NCBI RefSeq assembly: GCF_029910215.1
Contig: NZ_CP110396.1
Coordinates: forward strand, 1,922,001 to 1,986,000
Reading direction: 5' to 3'
DNA from: Paraburkholderia sp. D15
GTDB lineage: Bacteria > Pseudomonadota > Gammaproteobacteria > Burkholderiales > Burkholderiaceae
Length of the DNA stretch: 64,000 nucleotides
Below are positions 1 through 8,472 of this stretch, piece after piece (the stretch's first letter is position 1; every line of letters starts with the position of its first letter). The translations under genes and the position numbers were made by a program. The notes under the pieces were generated by a model that searched no databases, was not told where the DNA came from, and was given only the letters and a program-made list of their open reading frames with translations.

Positions 1-1
1 G

Positions 2-1249
2 CTGCTGTCGGAGCGCACCGAATTGGGCGTGCTGCGCGAGGGGCAGTCGTTCGCGGTGCTGTTGATCGATCTGGATGGGTTCAAGGCGATCAACGACAGT
101 CTCGGCCATGCAGCCGGCGATCAGATTCTTCAGGAAGCCGCGGGTCGTCTGCGCGACGTGCTGCCGGTCGGTGATCTCGTTGGCCGGCTGGCGGGTGACG
201 AATTCGTCGCCATTTCCGACGGCACCGTGGAAGCGCGCGACGTTCGCATTCTCGCCGACCGGATCGTCAAGGCGCTGGCCCGTCCGTTCTCGCTGAGCGA
301 AGCACTCGTGCATATCGGCGCGAGCGTTGGCGTGTCGCTCTATCCCGAGCATGCGCAGACCGGACCGCAATTGCTGATTTGCGCCGACCGCGCGTTGTAT
401 TCCGTCAAACGCAGCGGCAAGAGTGCGTATGCGTTATTCGATGCGTCAAGACATGCTTCGGATGAGAGCTTGAGTCTGCTGCGCAGCGACCTGGAAGGCG
501 CATTGCAGTCGTATAGCGGCCTACGCATGGAGTATCAGCCGATCGTCGATCTCGCCAGCGGTATCGTGGCCGGACGCGAGGCGCTGATTCGCTGGACGCA
601 TCCGAGTCGCGGCGAACTGTCTCCTTCCGCGTTCATTCCAACCGCCGAACGTACCGGCCTGATTCTGGCGCTCGGCGAATGGGCGCTGCTGCAAGCGTGC
701 AAGGAAGCGGTCACCTGGCAGGACAAGGTGACGGTCGCGGTCAACGTGTCGCCCGTGCAATTGCGCGAGGAATCGTTCGCGTCGAGCGTGGCGGCGATTC
801 TGCGCAAGACGCGGTTGCCGCCGGTCAGATTGAATATCGAAGTGACGGAAACAGTATTGCTGAACGACGATGTCGTGACGCGGCGCAACGTCGCCAGGTT
901 GCGCGCGTTGGGTATCGGCCTGGCGCTCGACGATTTCGGCACCGGTTTCTCGACCATGTCCACACTTGTGCGCTTTTCGTTCGACAAGCTGAAGATCGAC
1001 AGTTCGTTCGTGAAGGAATCGGTGCATCGCCGCGAGTCGGCCGCCGTGGTGCGCGGGATCGTTGCGTTGGCACGGGAGATTGGCATACCGACCACCGCCG
1101 AAGGCATCGAAACGCAGGAGCAACTGGACTTCGTGCGCGTGTGCGGTTGCACGCATGCGCAGGGTTTTCTGCTCGGCAGACCGGTACGGGGTGAAGATAT
1201 CGCGCGCATCGACGAGCGGTTAGACGCGCCTTCTATCGCGAAGCAATGA
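2..1249 (+). CDS. GGDEF-EAL domain cyclic-di-GMP protein (5' end outside window)
   Basis: The reading frame is open from the first bases, so the N-terminus (probably a sensor region) lies upstream of the window. The GGDEF half carries the IDLDGFKAIND metal-binding segment and an AGDEF signature, a tolerated variant of GGDEF. The EAL half looks complete: EALIRW, NVSPVQL, IEVTETVLL, DDFGTGFS, KIDSSFV, AEGIET and QGFLLGRP are all present, so phosphodiesterase activity is likely. Whether the cyclase half is active cannot be judged without the upstream domains. It is predicted to control c-di-GMP level, and so motility or biofilm behaviour. The family assignment is very secure. Confidence 0.93.
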   Translation: MLSERTELGVLREGQSFAVLLIDLDGFKAINDSLGHAAGDQILQEAAGRLRDVLPVGDLVGRLAGDEFVAISDGTVEARDVRILADRIVKALARPFSLSEALVHIGASVGVSLYPEHAQTGPQLLICADRALYSVKRSGKSAYALFDASRHASDESLSLLRSDLEGALQSYSGLRMEYQPIVDLASGIVAGREALIRWTHPSRGELSPSAFIPTAERTGLILALGEWALLQACKEAVTWQDKVTVAVNVSPVQLREESFASSVAAILRKTRLPPVRLNIEVTETVLLNDDVVTRRNVARLRALGIGLALDDFGTGFSTMSTLVRFSFDKLKIDSSFVKESVHRRESAAVVRGIVALAREIGIPTTAEGIETQEQLDFVRVCGCTHAQGFLLGRPVRGEDIARIDERLDAPSIAKQ

Positions 1250-1314
1250 ACGGTGGCGTGAATGGAGGTTGAAGCCGGATTGGCTTCGACATCGGCACAA
1301 GAGGCAGAACGACC

Positions 1315-1734
1315 ATGACGTCTACATTGCAATTCCAGTTGAGACTCACGATCTCGCTCGAGCATGCGGATGCGTTACGCGCCGATTCGTCCGGCGCATC
1401 GCACCCTGCATTGCGTGATGTGCTGCACCGGCACCATGCGACGCTGAAGTGTCAGTACGATGCATTCGCCGATTACGTCAGCGAGGCGGAGCAGTCCGGA
1501 ACGGAAAACTATCCGCTTTACGAGTGGACACGCGCGACGATCGAGAATCCGCAAAAGAAAGCAAAGTACCTTCGATCGTTCACGGTCTATGTGAACGATG
1601 CCGAGGTCTACGATCAGTCCGTTGCCGATAGCCTGGAAATGGCCCTGCGAAATCTGATCGGCGAGTACGGTATCGAGGGCGTCTCGCGCTTCGATACGAA
1701 CCCCGCGAACAATCCGCAACCGCCCGCGCGTTAA
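1315..1734 (+). CDS. Conserved hypothetical protein, 139 aa
   Basis: An acidic, probably cytoplasmic protein with no signal peptide or membrane segment. The ATG at 1315 follows an AGAGG ribosome-binding sequence about 10 nt upstream. The sequence is of mixed alpha/beta character, with a central YPLYEWTRATIENP segment and a Pro/Asn-rich C-terminus. I do not recognise a family. It starts 65 bp after the GGDEF-EAL gene on the same strand and may be co-transcribed with it. Codon use looks like that of its neighbours. Confidence 0.6.
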   Translation: MTSTLQFQLRLTISLEHADALRADSSGASHPALRDVLHRHHATLKCQYDAFADYVSEAEQSGTENYPLYEWTRATIENPQKKAKYLRSFTVYVNDAEVYDQSVADSLEMALRNLIGEYGIEGVSRFDTNPANNPQPPAR

Positions 1735-1849
1735 CGTGCAGATGACCGGCTAGTATCCCGTCGCCATTTGTCATGCTCGTTTGACATTTGACGACAAGCC
1801 GCCGGGATCGTGAGAGGATGCTATTTCACTTTTTCTCGAGGAGAGCGCC

Positions 1850-2071
1850 ATGGGACTCTTGGACGAAGCAGGAAAGATTGCAGGGGCTATTGCGGCCGTC
1901 GAAGCAGCTGAAAAAGTGGACCCGGAAGCCGGTTTGCTGACCAAAGGCATTGCGGCTGTAGCCGGTTTCGAAGGCGCCGGTAAGCTGGAAGAAATGGTCG
2001 AAAAGAAAGACGACCAGAAACAGGACGACGCCGACGCGCAAGCCACCGACGACACCGCTCCGCAAGCTTAA
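1850..2071 (+). CDS. Small hypothetical protein, 73 aa
   Basis: The ATG at 1850 is preceded by a strong GAGGAGA ribosome-binding site. The N-terminal half is small-residue rich and probably helical (GKIAGAIAAVEAAEK, GIAAVAGFEGAGK). The C-terminal third is a hydrophilic tail rich in Lys, Asp and Gln. A clear hairpin terminator follows at 2091-2143, which together with the ribosome-binding site supports a real, separately transcribed gene. A TTGACA hexamer at 1781-1786 could be a -35 element, but no convincing -10 was found. Function unknown. Confidence 0.6.
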   Translation: MGLLDEAGKIAGAIAAVEAAEKVDPEAGLLTKGIAAVAGFEGAGKLEEMVEKKDDQKQDDADAQATDDTAPQA

Positions 2072-2090
2072 GGCATCACGAAGAATCACG

Positions 2091-2143
2091 AAGTCCGCTG
2101 GCGCTGGATCCATCTGATGGATCTGGCGCGCAGCGGACTTTTT
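2091..2143 (+). terminator. Rho-independent terminator after the 73-aa gene
   Basis: A long interrupted stem: the AGTCCGCT arm pairs with AGCGGACT, with inner GCGC/GCGC and GATCCAT/ATGGATC pairings closed by a 3-nt loop, followed directly by a T run. It lies in the 332-bp gap 2072-2403; the rest of that gap holds no gene I can support and presumably the promoter of the phosphatase gene. Confidence 0.8.
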
Positions 2144-2403
2144 CATTGCGGCTTCGTCATGGCGCTCTCGCGCATTCGCACGCCCTCATCCGCATTCCGC
2201 AAGCAATCGATTCCTTTCATTAAGTTGATCGAATCACGAAATACGTCGGTGATTTGTAATCGACCCGCGAATCGTACCGTTGCACTCACCCGCCGCATTC
2301 CCGCACGACTGTTTTCATCCTTCATCCGGCTGTCATCGGCGCGCGGCTAGGATCGTTGCTGGCCGTTGCCGACATCCTTCCACCCCGATAAAAGAAAACA
2401 GAC

Positions 2404-4095
2404 ATGTCGAACAAAAAAGTTGCCGAAAACGCGTCTTCCGAACAAGGCGCCTCCATCGTTTCGCGTCGCGGTTTCCTGAAGTTTGCCGGTGCGTCCGGTT
2501 TCGCCACCGCCGCGAGTACATTCACGTCGGCGGCACGCGCCACCGACAGCGTGCCGGACGGCACGCCCGAACAGATCCATCTGACGTGGGGCAACGATCC
2601 GTCGAGCGAAGCAACGGTGTCGTGGGTCACACTCGCGCAGGCCGTGAAGCCGCTCGTTCGCTTCGGCGGCGCAAGCGGCAACAAGCACACGGTGCATGCC
2701 GTACAAAGCACCTACACCGACGGCCTCAATGGCGAGACGGTGTTTGCGTATCACGCGCGGCTGCGTGACCTGAAGGCCGACACCAGCTACGAATACGAAG
2801 TCACCGCCGAGAACGACAGCAACGCCGCGCAACCCTTCACCGCGAGTTTCCGTACCGCGCCGCGCGGCCGTGCGCCGTTTCGCTGGACCAGCTACGGCGA
2901 TCTCGCGACGCCGAACACCGGCTGGGTGTTGTCCTCGCCGCAGAGCCGCTTCGCGGTGCAGGCCGTCGAACGTTTCCAGCCGCTGTTCCATCTGCTCAAC
3001 GGCGACCTGTGCTACGCGAATCTGAATCCGATGCATCAGCCGGACGTGTGGCGCGACTTCGGCAACAACTGCCAGAGCTCGGCCGCGAACCGTCCGTGGA
3101 TGCCGTGCCCCGGCAATCACGAACTCGAATTCAATAACGGCGAGCAAGGCCTCGCGTCCTACCTCGCACGCTATACGCTGCCGGACAATCACTCGCGCTT
3201 TCAGGGGCGCTGGTACAGCTTCCGCGTGAGTTCGGTGCTGTTCATTTCGCTCGACGCGGACGACGTCGTCTACCAGGACGCGGCCGCTTTCGTCGCCGGT
3301 CCCGCTCCGCTGGTGCCCGCGGCCAGCACCGGCAATCCGCCGATCCAGCCGGGCACGTCGCTCTATGTGCGCGGCTATAGCGAGGGCGAACAGACGCGTT
3401 GGCTCGAACGGACCCTGCGCCATGCATCCGAGGACGGCGAGATCGACTGGATCGTCGTGCAGATGCATCAGGATGCGCTGAGTTCGTCGAAGACCGGCAA
3501 TGGTTCGGACAAGGGCATCCGCGAGGCATGGTTGCCGCTGTTCGATCGCTACGGCGTGGACCTCGTGCTGTGCGGGCACGATCACGATTACGAGCGCAGC
3601 TATCCGGTACGTGGTTGCAATCACAACAAAGGCACGGACATCGCAACGGGCCGCCCGGTCGATACGTTGCAGCCGAAGCCGGTGATGTCCGCGGTGTCGC
3701 CGGGCGCGTCGACGTTCGATACGAGCCACGGCACGATCCACCTGATTCTCGGCGGCGGCGGCACGAGCGCGCCGCTCGATGTGTACGGTGTCGATGCCGG
3801 CACGGGCCTGCCGCAAGCGCGCATTTTCACGCGCCCCAATCGTCCGGCACCGGCCGCGGCGGCCGGCACGTTCGCGCGCGCCAACGCCGATGCGGTGGAA
3901 GATGCGATCTGGTCCGCGCAGCGCGATACGGGCACGGGTTACGGCATCGCGGTGTTCGACCACGATCCGGGCGAGCGCGGCGGCGAAACGACGATCACGA
4001 TGAACTACTATCACGCGCCCGGCGCGGATCAAACGCCGACACCGGATTACGAGCTCTTCGAAACCATCGAACTGAAGAAGAAACGGCGCGGATAA
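2404..4095 (+). CDS. Tat-exported purple acid phosphatase-like metallophosphoesterase
   Basis: 563 residues. The N-terminus has a twin-arginine signal (SRRGFLKFAG, about residues 20-29) ending near AARA, so the enzyme is predicted to be exported folded. A fibronectin-like N-terminal domain of the purple acid phosphatase type (HLTWGNDPSSEATVSW) comes first. The calcineurin-like metal centre follows: GDLATP, NGDLCYAN, GNHE, VVQMHQ and GHDHDYERS. These supply the Asp, Asn and His ligands of a di-metal site. It probably hydrolyses phosphomonoesters in the periplasm; the substrate is unknown. A hairpin lies downstream at 4142-4164. Confidence 0.88.
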   Translation: MSNKKVAENASSEQGASIVSRRGFLKFAGASGFATAASTFTSAARATDSVPDGTPEQIHLTWGNDPSSEATVSWVTLAQAVKPLVRFGGASGNKHTVHAVQSTYTDGLNGETVFAYHARLRDLKADTSYEYEVTAENDSNAAQPFTASFRTAPRGRAPFRWTSYGDLATPNTGWVLSSPQSRFAVQAVERFQPLFHLLNGDLCYANLNPMHQPDVWRDFGNNCQSSAANRPWMPCPGNHELEFNNGEQGLASYLARYTLPDNHSRFQGRWYSFRVSSVLFISLDADDVVYQDAAAFVAGPAPLVPAASTGNPPIQPGTSLYVRGYSEGEQTRWLERTLRHASEDGEIDWIVVQMHQDALSSSKTGNGSDKGIREAWLPLFDRYGVDLVLCGHDHDYERSYPVRGCNHNKGTDIATGRPVDTLQPKPVMSAVSPGASTFDTSHGTIHLILGGGGTSAPLDVYGVDAGTGLPQARIFTRPNRPAPAAAAGTFARANADAVEDAIWSAQRDTGTGYGIAVFDHDPGERGGETTITMNYYHAPGADQTPTPDYELFETIELKKKRRG

Positions 4096-4141
4096 CGCGA
4101 CCGAATGGCATTGCATCTTTTGTTACACGTCTTACGGACAG

Positions 4142-4167
4142 GCGTTTTGATCGTTACAAAACGCTTT
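4142..4167 (+). terminator. Hairpin after the phosphatase gene
   Basis: GCGTTTTG and CAAAACGC form an 8-bp stem with a 7-nt loop, followed by TTTCATTTT. It is plausible as a terminator of the phosphatase transcript. A TATACT hexamer at 4180-4185, just downstream, is a candidate -10 for the next gene. Confidence 0.55.
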
Positions 4168-4217
4168 CATTTTGCCGGTTATACTCGGCGCCGTCCTCAA
4201 CACAAAAGAGCTTTGCC

Positions 4218-4658
4218 ATGTCGAAGAAACTCGTTCAGATGCTCGGTATCGCGGTACTCGCAACCGCCGCGTCCTTGCCGGCCATGGCCGGCGACATGAA
4301 CAACGCGCTGGGCGGCGCACTCGGCGGCGTCGCCGGCGCGGCCCTCGGCGGTGCGATGGGCGGCAGTACCGGCGCCATTCTCGGCGGTGCGGTGGGTGGC
4401 GGTGCGGGCGGCGCGGTGACGTCGAATCGTCGCGAGCGGACCGGCGCGATCATCGGCGGCGCATTGGGCGGCGGGGCAGGCACGGCGGCCGGCAATGCGA
4501 TGGGCGGCCGCTCCGGCGGTCTCGTCGGTGCAGCATTGGGCGGTGGTGCGGGCTCCGCGCTCGGCGGCAACATGTCGCGCTCGAACTCGTACTCGGACGA
4601 CTATTCGCGTGGCTATCGTTCGGGCCGGCGTCATCATCGGCATCGTCACTACGATTGA
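4218..4658 (+). CDS. Glycine-zipper exported protein, 146 aa
   Basis: The ATG at 4218 gives a Sec signal peptide (MSKKLVQMLGIAVLATAA, cleavage near AMAG). The body is almost entirely repeated Gly-zipper motifs of the GGALGG / GGAxGG kind (about residues 27-118), which favour membrane insertion or tight helix packing. The C-terminus is a short Ser/Tyr/Arg/His-rich tail. Such proteins occur in proteobacterial envelopes, often as 17-kDa-antigen-like or YMGG-like proteins. The upstream extension of the frame overlaps the phosphatase gene and is not part of it. Role in the envelope is inferred. Confidence 0.8.
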   Translation: MSKKLVQMLGIAVLATAASLPAMAGDMNNALGGALGGVAGAALGGAMGGSTGAILGGAVGGGAGGAVTSNRRERTGAIIGGALGGGAGTAAGNAMGGRSGGLVGAALGGGAGSALGGNMSRSNSYSDDYSRGYRSGRRHHRHRHYD

Positions 4659-4812
4659 GTGTCCCGTGACGGCGTGAGCGCGGCGAACGTCGATTGACGT
4701 TATTCTCCCTGCAGCAAGCGGGACGACGCACGCGGCGCTCGCCGCCGAAATCGCCGTGACGTCTCGCGTTTTAACGGCGGTTTTAACGCCACCTGCGAGG
4801 AGACGCATCAAC

Positions 4813-5415
4813 ATGCCACGAGTGTATTGCGCAGGTCCGCTCTTCAATGCGGCCGAACGCGCGGAAATGGATTCGATCGCGCACACGCTGGAAGCCGCGG
4901 GCTTCGCGACATTTCTCCCCCACCGCGACGGCCTGGAGTTTGCACGACTCAAGCCGGAACTCGAAAAACTCGGCGCGTCGGTGGACGAGGCCGCCCACAT
5001 TCTCGATCGGGCGATCTTCAGCCTCGATACCCATCAATTGCTCGAACGCTGCGACGCCGTCGTCGTCAATCTGAATGGACGTGTGGCCGACGAAGGCACG
5101 GTGGTGGAAGCGTCGCTCGCCTGGCACGCGGGTAAGCCGTTAGTGCTTTTCAAGGCCGATGCGCGCTCCATGCTCAGCGGCTCCGACAATCCGATGCTGA
5201 GCGGACTCGGCGATTTTCACGTGATCGATCGGATCGCGGCGTTGCCGCAAGCGGTGCGCGCAAGCATCGACGAAGATCGTGCGGGGCGCGTCGCTCATAC
5301 GCTTGCCACCGGCGCACGAATCGCTTCACTGCGCGAGCGCGGCGGTGACCTCGACGCGCTCGCGCGGACCTTGTTCGACGCGTTCAAACAGGCGTCACCG
5401 CGCGCGGCCGATTAA
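4813..5415 (+). CDS. Nucleoside 2-deoxyribosyltransferase family protein
   Basis: About 200 residues. The start at 4813 is preferred over an in-frame start at 4756 because GAGGAGA lies 9 nt before it and because the family begins directly with the beta strand (MPRVYCAGPLFN). Family features visible are the AGPLFN nucleotide-binding segment, the SLDTHQLLERCDAVVVNLNG strand, and DEGTVVEASLAWHAGKPLV, which carries the catalytic-type Asp/Glu pattern. It probably cleaves or exchanges the glycosidic bond of deoxynucleosides. It is followed by a convergent cupin gene. Confidence 0.82.
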   Translation: MPRVYCAGPLFNAAERAEMDSIAHTLEAAGFATFLPHRDGLEFARLKPELEKLGASVDEAAHILDRAIFSLDTHQLLERCDAVVVNLNGRVADEGTVVEASLAWHAGKPLVLFKADARSMLSGSDNPMLSGLGDFHVIDRIAALPQAVRASIDEDRAGRVAHTLATGARIASLRERGGDLDALARTLFDAFKQASPRAAD

Positions 5416-5425
5416 GCGCGGGCGA

Positions 5426-5983
5426 TCAAGGCGGCAGCACCAGCGCGCCGCATCCGGTATCCGTGACGAAGGTCGCCAGCAGTTGCGCTGGATGCACCGG
5501 ATCGGGATTTTCCGCGAAGGTGTGCAACGTGCCCGGCGGTTCGAACCACGTTTGCCCCACTTTGTAATCGATCGCGGGACCGCTGTTCAACTGCGAGCGG
5601 ACAGTCCCCTGCAGCACGACCGCCGTCACCGAACCCGGATGACGATGCGCGGGCGTGAACGCGAGCGGCGGATAGTCGACGGTGATCGTTGTGATCGATT
5701 TGCCGGGCACATTCGGCAGCGCTTCGCACGACAACACCTTGACCACCGATGTGGGCCGGCTCGCAGCGCCGGCATTGGCGCCCGACGATGCCGCGGCCAG
5801 CAGCGGCGTATTGCCGCCGTCGTTTACCCCCGCACCGCAGAGCGTTGCCAGCCAGTCGATCGCGGAACGCGGCGCCGCCGGGCCGAGCGATAGCGTGGCG
5901 ACGGCGACAGCCGCGAAAAGCGCAGGCTTGCCGAGTGCTGGATTGAACCGGTGGAACGAGCGTGACCTCGGTCGTGTGTTCAT
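5426..5983 (-). CDS. Cupin-domain protein with N-terminal membrane anchor or signal
   Basis: 185 residues. A hydrophobic N-terminal stretch (about residues 20-35) suggests export or anchoring. The single cupin fold covers about residues 85-175, with HRHPGS followed later by GTLHTFAEN, which give metal-binding histidines. The ATG overlaps the stop of the upstream epimerase gene by 4 bp (5980-5983), implying translational coupling. Small cupins of this type often act on or bind small oxidised metabolites; no substrate can be named. Confidence 0.8.
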   Translation of the reverse strand: MNTRPRSRSFHRFNPALGKPALFAAVAVATLSLGPAAPRSAIDWLATLCGAGVNDGGNTPLLAAASSGANAGAASRPTSVVKVLSCEALPNVPGKSITTITVDYPPLAFTPAHRHPGSVTAVVLQGTVRSQLNSGPAIDYKVGQTWFEPPGTLHTFAENPDPVHPAQLLATFVTDTGCGALVLPP

Positions 5984-6717
5984 ACGCGCACCGTCCGGCG
6001 CATATCGGCATGCCAGCCCAATGTGCGTTTGGCTTTCGCGCTGGTGACTTCGGCGTCGTCCTGCGCGAAGTTGTACACGCCGAACTTGTCCTGTTGCAGC
6101 ACCAGCAGCGCCGCATAGGCCGCCGCATCGACGTGCAACGGACTGGCCCCCCTAGGCGCATCGGCGCCCGTACCGGGACCGTAGAGATGGCCGTAGCGCA
6201 GCACAGCGGCAGTCAGGGTCTGCACTTCGAGTACCTGCCGTTCGAGCGACACGACGCCCCGCACGCTGATGCCGCGCATGCCTTCGGCGTCGATGTCGAG
6301 CGGACTCTCTTCGTCGTATGGCGTGACGCCAGGCCGATAAGCCCACGCAATGCTTTGCGCGATGATCCGCTGCGCGCCCGCCGCACGTGCGGCGGCAAGC
6401 AGATTGCGGGTGCCCTCGTCGCGAATCCGCGCGTTGCCCTGCACGGCTTCGGCCATGCGCGCGGGATCGAGGCCAGCGGGCAGATCCGTCAATTGATGAA
6501 TCACGCTCTGCGGTGCGATCGCGACGAGCGCGTCACGCAACGCGTCCGCGTCGAATACGTCGACGACGACCGGTTCAACGCCCGCTTTTTCCAGCGCTTT
6601 CGCACGCTCGGCGCGACGCGTGCTGCCGAACACGGTGTAGCCGGCATCGATCAACAGCGGCACCAGCGCGCTGCCGATCGCACCCGTTGCGCCCGCAACG
6701 AAGACCTTGTGTGCCAT
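5980..6717 (-). CDS. NAD(P)-dependent epimerase/dehydratase-like Rossmann protein
   Basis: 245 residues, starting with a classical nucleotide-binding loop (VFVAGATGAIGSALV). It belongs to the extended/atypical SDR group: the YxxxK catalytic pair is not obvious, while GHLYGPGT and a C-terminal KRTLGW segment resemble nucleoside-sugar epimerase homologues. It is the first gene of a two-gene unit with the cupin protein and is divergent from a MocR-type regulator, which is the natural candidate to control it. Confidence 0.82.
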   Translation of the reverse strand: MAHKVFVAGATGAIGSALVPLLIDAGYTVFGSTRRAERAKALEKAGVEPVVVDVFDADALRDALVAIAPQSVIHQLTDLPAGLDPARMAEAVQGNARIRDEGTRNLLAAARAAGAQRIIAQSIAWAYRPGVTPYDEESPLDIDAEGMRGISVRGVVSLERQVLEVQTLTAAVLRYGHLYGPGTGADAPRGASPLHVDAAAYAALLVLQQDKFGVYNFAQDDAEVTSAKAKRTLGWHADMRRTVRV

Positions 6718-6820
6718 TTTCCCCTCTCTTCCGTAAGCGATATAAGCGATAGCGAATGTCCGCGACGGCCTGCCGTGCGTCCGATGAAGAGCAGAATAGG
6801 GCTGTTAATGGTTGGCAAAA

Positions 6821-6853
6821 AGGTCCATTATCGATAAATTGATTAGGCCAATT
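6821..6853. promoter_or_regulatory. Direct repeat, candidate MocR operator
   Basis: AGGTCCATT at 6821-6829 and AGGCCAATT at 6845-6853 are direct repeats 24 bp apart, in the divergent gap between the epimerase/cupin pair and the MocR gene. MocR-family regulators commonly bind direct repeats. The assignment is inference. Confidence 0.4.
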
Positions 6854-6867
6854 TGACGAGGGAAGAC

Positions 6868-8472
6868 GTGCGGCGAGCGGAGCGGATCGAACTGGTATTG
6901 GCGCCAAGGCCGGAGGGCGTGTCGTTGCAGCGCTGGCTTTACGACGAATTGCGCGCGGCGATTCTGACGGGACGGCTGGCGCCGGGCGCGCGTCTGCCGT
7001 CCACGCGCGATCTTGCGGCGCGCTTCGGTCTTTCGCGTGGGACCGTGCTCGGCGCGTTTGCGCAGCTCGACGCGGAAGGCTACCTCGCGGGCGCCGTCGG
7101 GCGCGGGAGCTATGTGGCGGCCGAGTTGCCGGATCGGCGTATTGACAGCGGCGTGCGTGGCGGCCGTAGCGCCGATAGCGATCGCGGCGATCCCCACGAG
7201 CGTCAGTCGCTCAAAAAGCACGATGGCCGACCTTCGCCGCGCGCAGCCAATACCAGAGGTGACGACGCGGGACATCGGCATCAGCCGGCCGTTACGCTAT
7301 CCGCTCGTGGACGTCTGCTCGCGCGCAGCGCGTTTCAACTGAGCGGCCGCTCGATTCCCGCACGCGCGTTCCGCGCGAGCCAGCCTGACCTCGACGCGTT
7401 TCCCTTCGATCTATGGGCGAGGCTGGCAGCCAAACGCACGCGCCGCACGCAGCGCGACTTACTTGGCGATGGTGAAGCGCAAGGTTACCGGCCGCTGCGT
7501 GAAGCGATCGCCGCTTACGTGGGCATGTCGCGCGGCATCGCGTGTTCGGCGGATCACGTCGTGGTGCTGGGCAGCGTTCAGCAGGCAATCGATCTGAGCG
7601 CGCGTCTGCTGCTCGATCCGGGCGATGTCGCGTGGATCGAAGACCCCGGCTATCTGGGCGCGCGTTTCGTCTTCGAGGCGGCGGGTGCGCGGGTGGTCGG
7701 CGTGCCGGTCGATGCGGGCGGACTCGATGTGGAATGGGCGCGTCGGCACGCCCCAGATGCGCGTCTCGCGTTCGTGACGGCGGGACGGCAAGCGCCGCTC
7801 GGACCGCCGCTCGCACTCGAACGCCGCCTGTCGCTGCTCGAATGGGCGCGCTCGCGGGGTGCGGTCGTCATCGAGGACGACTACGACAGCGAGTATCGGT
7901 TCGCGGGTCATCCGCTTGCCGCGCTGAAAAGTCTCGACGACGACGGTCACGTGATTTACTGCGGCACGTTCAGCAAGCTGCTGTTCCCCGCGTTGCGCAC
8001 CGCGTATGCGATCGTGCCCGATCGCCTGGTCGAGCCGTTCGTGACGGCGTTGTCGCTGACGACGCGGCATGTGCCGCTGGATCAGCAATCGGTGCTGCAC
8101 GAATTTATCGCCGACGGCCATTTCGGCCGGCACATCCGGCGCATGCGCGTGCTGTATGGCGAACGCGCCGAGGCGTTGGCGGCGGGCGTCGCGCGGCATC
8201 TCGCCGGTTTGCTCGAGGTGGCGCCGATCGTCGCGGGACTCGACGCGCCCGCGTTCCTGCCGCCCGGCACCGACGACAACGAAGCCGTGCGCCGCGCGGC
8301 GAATGCGGGCATCGAGACGCGCGCGCTATCGCGTCATGCGGTCGATCGGCCCGCGCCGGCGGGACTGGTGCTTGGGTTCGCGTCGGTGGGTGTCGAGGAC
8401 ATCGAGTCGGGTTTGATTACGCTGGCTCGCGCTATCAGTCCGATGCGGCGTTCACACGGAAATCGCGGATAA
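6868..8472 (+). CDS. MocR/PdxR-type GntR-aminotransferase fusion regulator
   Basis: The GTG at 6868 is chosen because a GAGGGA sequence precedes it closely; a TTG at 6853 is an alternative. The N-terminal GntR winged helix (about residues 15-85) reads LPSTRDLAARFGLSRGTV. After a roughly 70-residue basic linker comes a class-I aminotransferase fold with EDDYDSEYRF and the PLP-lysine segment GTFSKLLFP. The usual TPSHQ-type segment reads TAGRQAPLG here, a change worth noting. It is a transcription factor sensing a PLP-reactive amine. Its 3' end overlaps the convergent LysR gene by 21 bp. Confidence 0.88.
   Translation: MRRAERIELVLAPRPEGVSLQRWLYDELRAAILTGRLAPGARLPSTRDLAARFGLSRGTVLGAFAQLDAEGYLAGAVGRGSYVAAELPDRRIDSGVRGGRSADSDRGDPHERQSLKKHDGRPSPRAANTRGDDAGHRHQPAVTLSARGRLLARSAFQLSGRSIPARAFRASQPDLDAFPFDLWARLAAKRTRRTQRDLLGDGEAQGYRPLREAIAAYVGMSRGIACSADHVVVLGSVQQAIDLSARLLLDPGDVAWIEDPGYLGARFVFEAAGARVVGVPVDAGGLDVEWARRHAPDARLAFVTAGRQAPLGPPLALERRLSLLEWARSRGAVVIEDDYDSEYRFAGHPLAALKSLDDDGHVIYCGTFSKLLFPALRTAYAIVPDRLVEPFVTALSLTTRHVPLDQQSVLHEFIADGHFGRHIRRMRVLYGERAEALAAGVARHLAGLLEVAPIVAGLDAPAFLPPGTDDNEAVRRAANAGIETRALSRHAVDRPAPAGLVLGFASVGVEDIESGLITLARAISPMRRSHGNRG

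Noticed and set aside
2347..4116. A 589-codon frame antisense to the phosphatase gene
   Set aside because: The plus strand shows the Tat signal and all metallophosphoesterase motifs; the antisense product has none.
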